Assembly (NCBI GenBank): GCA_044449065.1
Contig: JBIOHP010000005.1
Location: 124,001 to 188,000 of the forward strand
From: JBIOHP01 sp044449065
Lineage (GTDB): Bacteria; Bacteroidota; Ignavibacteria; UBA10030; SZUA-254
DNA length: 64,000 nucleotides
Reading direction: 5' to 3'
The position numbers and the translations under genes were made by a program. The notes beneath the pieces are model-generated. The model had not been told where the DNA came from. It did not search any database and saw nothing but the letters and a program-made list of their open reading frames with translations. Shown in pieces: positions 60,230-64,000 of the stretch. Positions within the stretch are counted from its first letter, which is position 1; every line of letters starts with the position of its first letter.

Positions 60230-60542
60230 GTTATATTGAGCTTTTATTTAACAAAGACCCAATATCAACCCCACCCATCTCCTTCCCACCACCCCCATTC
60301 GTTTGCTTTCCACGCGGATTTTTGATATTTTTATATATAATTCAATGAATTTTCAGCAATTCTGCCCACACCCCCTCAACGATTAATACAGATTAAGCAA
60401 TACGCACCGATGATAACATCCGCAGATTATAGTGTGGGCATTCCCCGCTTTTCACAGCTTCAAAACGCAGCATTATAACAGACAATTTGGAGCGCACGGA
60501 AAGCTTGAACAACACGACAACGAACATTTACTGGAGAACAGC
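60230..60542. other. Intergenic region between defence operon and aminotransferase
   Basis: 313 bp. It starts AT-rich, like the defence genes, and turns to mixed composition. No terminator hairpin is evident after vsr and no ORF is supported. It should contain the promoter of the aminotransferase operon. Confidence 0.5.
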
Positions 60543-61760
60543 ATGAGTATCAGTCAGTTAGCCCGAAGCATACTTGAATCGCCGACCCTGAAACTGAATG
60601 AAGAAGCCCGCATCCTGAGGGAAAAGGGCGAAGCGGTCATTCACCTCGGCGCAGGCGAGCCGAAAAACAAAGCGCCGATCAACGCAATCCTGAGTTCCGC
60701 GGCAAAACTCACCGCCGGCGACGTGAAATATACGCCAACCGACGGCATCCCGTCGCTCAAAAAAGCGATCATCCGCTACACCGAGGAACATTACGACCGC
60801 ATCGTCAAACCCGAAAACGTTATCGTCTCTGCCGGCGCGAAGCAATCGTTGTATAATCTTCTCTACACGCTCCTCAACCCGCAGGACGAGGTGATCGTCC
60901 TGGCGCCCTACTGGGTGAGCTACCCGGAGATGATCAAAATGGTGTACGGCGTCCCGGTAATTGTCAGGCCGGAAGACGGCACCTTCTTCCCGCGCATGAA
61001 AGAGATTGAACAGGCGGTCAGCTCGTACACCAGGGCAATCATCATCAACAGCCCGAACAATCCCTCCGGCGCGGTGTACCCGGAATCGTTTATCGAAGAG
61101 ATCGTCCACTACTGTGAGAAGAAAGGGATTTACTGCATCATGGACGATATCTACCACAAGCTGTTGTTCGATGGCAGAATGCCCATCTCGGGGTACAAAT
61201 ACACCGATAAGGACGTTGAATCGAGCAAGATCATCGTCATCAACGGCATCTCGAAACTCTACGGGATGACGGGATTCCGCATCGGCTGGGTGGTAGCGCC
61301 CAAACCGATCGTCGACGTTATGATCAACGTGCAGGGGCAAACAACATCGTGCCCCGCGATGCTCACGCAGGCGGCGGCGGAAGGCGCGCTCACGGGCGTG
61401 CAAAGCGGCGTCGATAGTCTGCGGTTAATGATCGAAAACAACCGCAACGTGATGGTACAGGAGCTCCAATCCTTTACCGGCGTGAAGATTACCAAGCCGG
61501 GCGGCACATTCTACTGCTTGCCCGATTTCCGCGCGTACAGCAATAACTCGGTCGAGCTCTCGGCGTTCTTGCTGAAAAAAGCGCTGGTCGTTACCGTGCC
61601 GGGAAGAGAGTTCGGCATGGAGGGGCATCTCCGCCTGAGCTACTGCGGCACCATCAAAGACATCAAACTTGGAGTCGAGAGAATTAAGTGGGCACTCGAT
61701 CCTAATTCACCAAATGAAATATTCATCGGCGAACGAAAGTTAGTGAGGGACTGGTTATGA
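60543..61760 (+). CDS. Class I/II pyridoxal-phosphate aminotransferase (aspartate aminotransferase-like)
   Basis: 405 aa from ATG 60543, chosen for its GGAG Shine-Dalgarno and the normal family N-terminus (SPTLKLNEEARILREKGEAVIHLGAGEP); an upstream ATG in frame would add 37 unusual residues. Aminotransferase fold I signatures: 'NSPNNPSGAVY', 'MDDIYHKLLFDG', PLP-lysine region 'INGISKLYGMTGFRIGW', and 'GHLRLSYCG' with the carboxylate-binding Arg. It likely interconverts aspartate/oxaloacetate or related pairs. Oxaloacetate is the substrate of PEP carboxykinase encoded next, with ATGA overlap, which supports the aspartate assignment. Confidence 0.9.
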   Translation: MSISQLARSILESPTLKLNEEARILREKGEAVIHLGAGEPKNKAPINAILSSAAKLTAGDVKYTPTDGIPSLKKAIIRYTEEHYDRIVKPENVIVSAGAKQSLYNLLYTLLNPQDEVIVLAPYWVSYPEMIKMVYGVPVIVRPEDGTFFPRMKEIEQAVSSYTRAIIINSPNNPSGAVYPESFIEEIVHYCEKKGIYCIMDDIYHKLLFDGRMPISGYKYTDKDVESSKIIVINGISKLYGMTGFRIGWVVAPKPIVDVMINVQGQTTSCPAMLTQAAAEGALTGVQSGVDSLRLMIENNRNVMVQELQSFTGVKITKPGGTFYCLPDFRAYSNNSVELSAFLLKKALVVTVPGREFGMEGHLRLSYCGTIKDIKLGVERIKWALDPNSPNEIFIGERKLVRDWL

Positions 61761-63397
61761 ACAATATCCTGAATATTAAATCGCCCGCAGAGGGCGAAGC
61801 GAAAGCGCTGAAAAGCGATTACGGGCTTGCCAATCACGGTTTGTCCAATCTCAACATGGTGTACTGGAATCTTTCCACGGAAGCATTATACGAGGAAATA
61901 ACGTTCAGGAGCGAAGCGCGGATCACACAGTTGGGGCCCATCGTCGTAAACACCGGCAAGCATACAGCCCGGTCGGCAAACGATAAATTCATTGTCCGCG
62001 AAGGCACAACGGAAGGACACATCTGGTGGGGCGAATATAACCGTCCCTTCAGTCAGGCAAAATTTGACGAACTGTTCGCCCGGATGCAGGGCTACCTGCA
62101 GGGGCGCGATCTGTTTGTGCAGGATTGCTTTGCAGGCGCCGATCCTGAATACCGCATGCCCGTCCGTATCGTCACCGAGCATGCCTGGCATAGTTTCTTT
62201 GCCCGGAACATGTTCCTCCTCCCCAAAAACGCGGAAGAATATCATCGTCATATTCCGGATTTTACAATCCTTTGCGCGCCGGGATTCAAAGGGATGCCGC
62301 AGATCGACGGGACCGCTTCGGAAACTTACATCGTGCTCAACTTTGAAAAGAAGCTCTGCATCATCGGGAATACGGCGTACGCTGGCGAGATCAAGAAGTC
62401 GGTCTTTACCATCCTGAATTACCTCCTCCCGCTCGAAGGCGTTATGCCGATGCACTGCTCCGCGAATATCGGCAAAGCGAAAGATACTGCAATCTTTTTC
62501 GGATTATCGGGAACGGGGAAAACAACCCTTTCCGCCGATCCCAACCGGTTGCTTATCGGGGATGATGAACACGGCTGGAGCGACCAGGGGGTATTCAACT
62601 TTGAAGGCGGGTGTTACGCAAAGGTGATTTCGCTTTCGCCGACTGCGGAACCGGAAATTTATGAATGCACGCGGAAGTTCGGTACTATCCTGGAGAACGT
62701 CGTTTTCGATCCGATCACACGTAAGATCGATCTTGACGATCCGACCATTACGGAAAACACACGGGCATCATACCCGCTCGATTATATAGCGAACTCGGTT
62801 CCGGAGAAAATGGGAGGACATCCTAAGAATATTATCCTCCTCACGTGCGATGCCTCCGGCGTTATGCCCCCGATCGCGAAGTTAACGCCAGATCAAGCGC
62901 TGTATCAATTTATTTCGGGATATACATCGAAAATTGCCGGCACAGAAGTCGGCCTCGGCAAAGAGCCCGAAATGACTTTCAGCACCTGCTTCGGCGCGCC
63001 GTTTATGGTGCACCATCCGTATTTCTACGCAGACCTCTTAAAGAGAAAAATATTGAAATACGGTGTGCATTGCTGGCTGGTGAATACGGGATGGGTTGGC
63101 GGAGCATACGGGATAGGCAAACGCATCAGCATCCGGTATACCCGCGCGTTGTTGAATAACGTGCTGGATGGGAAACTGCTGAACGTGAAATACTTCAAAG
63201 ATCCCATCTTCGGCTTTGAAGTGCCGCTGACATGCGATGAAGTGCCGTCAAGCGTGCTCAACCCGGCAGATTCCTGGCCCAGCAAAGACGCGTACATGCA
63301 TAAGTACAAATCGCTTGCAGCGCGGTTTATTGAAAACTTCAAAAAATTTGAAGACGGTTGCGCGAAGGAAGTTATAGAGGCAGGACCGAAGCTGTAG
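61757..63397 (+). CDS. pckA: Phosphoenolpyruvate carboxykinase (ATP)
   Basis: 546 aa, standard length for the ATP-dependent type. It starts in an ATGA overlap with the aminotransferase. Signatures: substrate block 'YRMPVRIVTEHAWHSFFARNMF', PEPCK P-loop 'GLSGTGKTTLSAD', metal site 'LIGDDEHGWSD', 'GVFNFEGGCYAK', and 'TGWVGGAYGIGKRISI'. It catalyses oxaloacetate + ATP to PEP + CO2 + ADP, the first step of gluconeogenesis from C4 acids. Ends 25 bp before a strong terminator. Confidence 0.97.
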   Translation: MNNILNIKSPAEGEAKALKSDYGLANHGLSNLNMVYWNLSTEALYEEITFRSEARITQLGPIVVNTGKHTARSANDKFIVREGTTEGHIWWGEYNRPFSQAKFDELFARMQGYLQGRDLFVQDCFAGADPEYRMPVRIVTEHAWHSFFARNMFLLPKNAEEYHRHIPDFTILCAPGFKGMPQIDGTASETYIVLNFEKKLCIIGNTAYAGEIKKSVFTILNYLLPLEGVMPMHCSANIGKAKDTAIFFGLSGTGKTTLSADPNRLLIGDDEHGWSDQGVFNFEGGCYAKVISLSPTAEPEIYECTRKFGTILENVVFDPITRKIDLDDPTITENTRASYPLDYIANSVPEKMGGHPKNIILLTCDASGVMPPIAKLTPDQALYQFISGYTSKIAGTEVGLGKEPEMTFSTCFGAPFMVHHPYFYADLLKRKILKYGVHCWLVNTGWVGGAYGIGKRISIRYTRALLNNVLDGKLLNVKYFKDPIFGFEVPLTCDEVPSSVLNPADSWPSKDAYMHKYKSLAARFIENFKKFEDGCAKEVIEAGPKL

Positions 63398-63422
63398 TTT
63401 CTTCAGAAACGCTGTAAAACAG

Positions 63423-63464
63423 AACGTCCCGTTCCGGTAATTCCGGAACGGGACGTTTTTATTT
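63423..63464. terminator. Strong intrinsic terminator after pckA
   Basis: Perfect 15-bp stem AACGTCCCGTTCCGG/CCGGAACGGGACGTT with a 5-nt loop, continuing into TTTATTT. It sits between convergent genes and can serve both. Confidence 0.95.
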
Positions 63465-63496
63465 CTGACCCCTTTTGTGTGTCTTACGATTCTATA

Positions 63497-64000
63497 TTAG
63501 TCGCCGAAATAGTAGCTGGCGGTCATATACCCGAAAGTGGGCAGTGATGAATTGCCGATTAATCCGAGTGCGCTGCGGAGCGCTGATTCGCTTACCGTAG
63601 CATCGACAGCAAGGCCGCCGAATTTTAACCCGACTCCCATGGTAACTAACTGATCTGCGCCATATCCGCCAATGCCGACATAGCTGCCGGCGGTAATAGA
63701 GTTTTGTTCGCCGACGTAGTCATCTGTTGTTCCTGGAGGAATGCTCGCTTTATTATAGCTGTATTTATAGCTTGAAGTCATAATAGAGCGATAATAGCCC
63801 ATGCGACCTGCGAGCCAATCAGTGATAGCCCATTCACCACCGATGTTGAGAACCGGGAATTGTTTGACCGGCGTCTCAATGGTGCTTGCTGTGCTCAAGG
63901 TAGTGGTCGTTGTGGTCAATTCTGTTTTATAGTTCGTGTATTGATAGCTCACACCGCCAACCAGTAGGATGCTCTGTGTGCGATATTCTCCGCCAATTCC
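63497..64000 (-). CDS. Outer-membrane beta-barrel protein, C-terminal part
   Basis: The frame is open from the stop at 63497 to the window edge (168 codons) and continues beyond it, so the N-terminus is missing. Alternating hydrophobic/polar strands with aromatic girdles ('ILLVGGVSYQYTNY', 'FPVLNIGGEWAITDWLAGRMGYYRSI', 'VTMGVGLKFGGLAVDATVSE', 'TFGYMTASYYFGD') and a final aromatic-rich strand indicate an outer-membrane barrel. The strand lengths recall porin or FadL/OmpP1-like proteins, but no family is certain. Confidence 0.65.
   Translation of the reverse strand, partial: GIGGEYRTQSILLVGGVSYQYTNYKTELTTTTTTLSTASTIETPVKQFPVLNIGGEWAITDWLAGRMGYYRSIMTSSYKYSYNKASIPPGTTDDYVGEQNSITAGSYVGIGGYGADQLVTMGVGLKFGGLAVDATVSESALRSALGLIGNSSLPTFGYMTASYYFGD

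Noticed and set aside
60432..60542. Upstream ATG for the aminotransferase
   Set aside because: The added 37 residues look like translated intergenic DNA (MWAFPAFHSFKTQHYN...), and the ATG at 60543 has a GGAG Shine-Dalgarno and the family N-terminus.
60230..60542. tRNA gene or attachment site next to the AT-rich defence operon
   Set aside because: I found no cloverleaf and no direct repeat flanking 55.8-60.2 kb that would mark an integrated island.
60558..61403. 281-codon open frame on the minus strand
   Set aside because: It is antisense to the aminotransferase and reflects its GC-rich codon use. The plus-strand protein has all family motifs.

Overview
The window looks like chromosome of a bacterium of the FCB group, most plausibly Ignavibacteria or a relative. 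Four predicted secreted proteins end in the type IX secretion (T9SS) sorting domain with the QNYPNPFNP signature. Long paralogous runs of membrane Ser/Thr kinases carrying TolB-like propeller or TPR sensors are also typical of that group. The taxonomic call is inference: there is no rRNA or marker protein here. I saw no tRNA, rRNA, CRISPR array or transposase.

Layout. 1-3.0 kb: a cut-off cyclase-family hydrolase and an O-methyltransferase (minus strand), then a cyclopropane-fatty-acid synthase. 3.0-13.2 kb: minus-strand run of T9SS cargo (carboxypeptidase-regulatory-like protein, M6-like metalloprotease with a beta-helix, propeller protein), with malic enzyme between them. 13.6-16.3 kb: a GAF-SpoIIE phosphatase and a tandem ABM-domain protein, separated by a MITE-like element. 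16.4-43.9 kb: one co-oriented array of ten Hanks-type kinases. 44-52.9 kb: a small unknown protein, an M1 peptidase with a T9SS tail, glutamine synthetase, a second M1 peptidase and a fucose/arabinose-isomerase-like protein. 53-55.9 kb: a Fic protein in a repeat-rich, partly decayed stretch. 55.9-60.2 kb: an AT-rich three-gene defence-like operon (UvrD helicase fused to a RecB-type Fe-S nuclease, m5C methyltransferase, Vsr). 60.5-63.4 kb: an aminotransferase overlapping ATP-type PEP carboxykinase, ending in a strong terminator. The end holds part of an outer-membrane barrel protein.

The most unusual region is the kinase array. Eight of the ten kinases are preceded by the same composite unit: a copy of the first 60 nt of a kinase gene, usually interrupted by a 24-bp GC-rich palindromic insert, followed by a module of exactly 131 bp, followed by the intact kinase start. 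The unit encodes a leader ORF of 64-72 codons (one has lost its native start). Its TGA overlaps the kinase ATG as ATGA, and in several cases its own ATG overlaps the stop of the preceding gene. The 131-bp modules come in two sequence types that keep the same stems through compensatory changes. They place a CTCCCGTT segment that can pair with the kinase Shine-Dalgarno region. The shared middle is read in different frames in the two types, yet the leader stays open in both. This suggests selection on length, translation or structure rather than on the peptide. Two readings are possible: a repeated RNA control element for stoichiometric or conditional kinase expression, or a palindromic mobile element spread by kinase gene duplication.

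How the genes may work together (inference): the kinases, a two-CBS-domain protein inside their array and the nearby SpoIIE phosphatase would form a large phospho-signalling system sensing the periplasm (propeller and TPR domains) and the cytosol (one soluble kinase). Malic enzyme, PEP carboxykinase and the aminotransferase belong to C4/C3 carbon metabolism. The T9SS proteins and M1 peptidases fit extracellular protein degradation.
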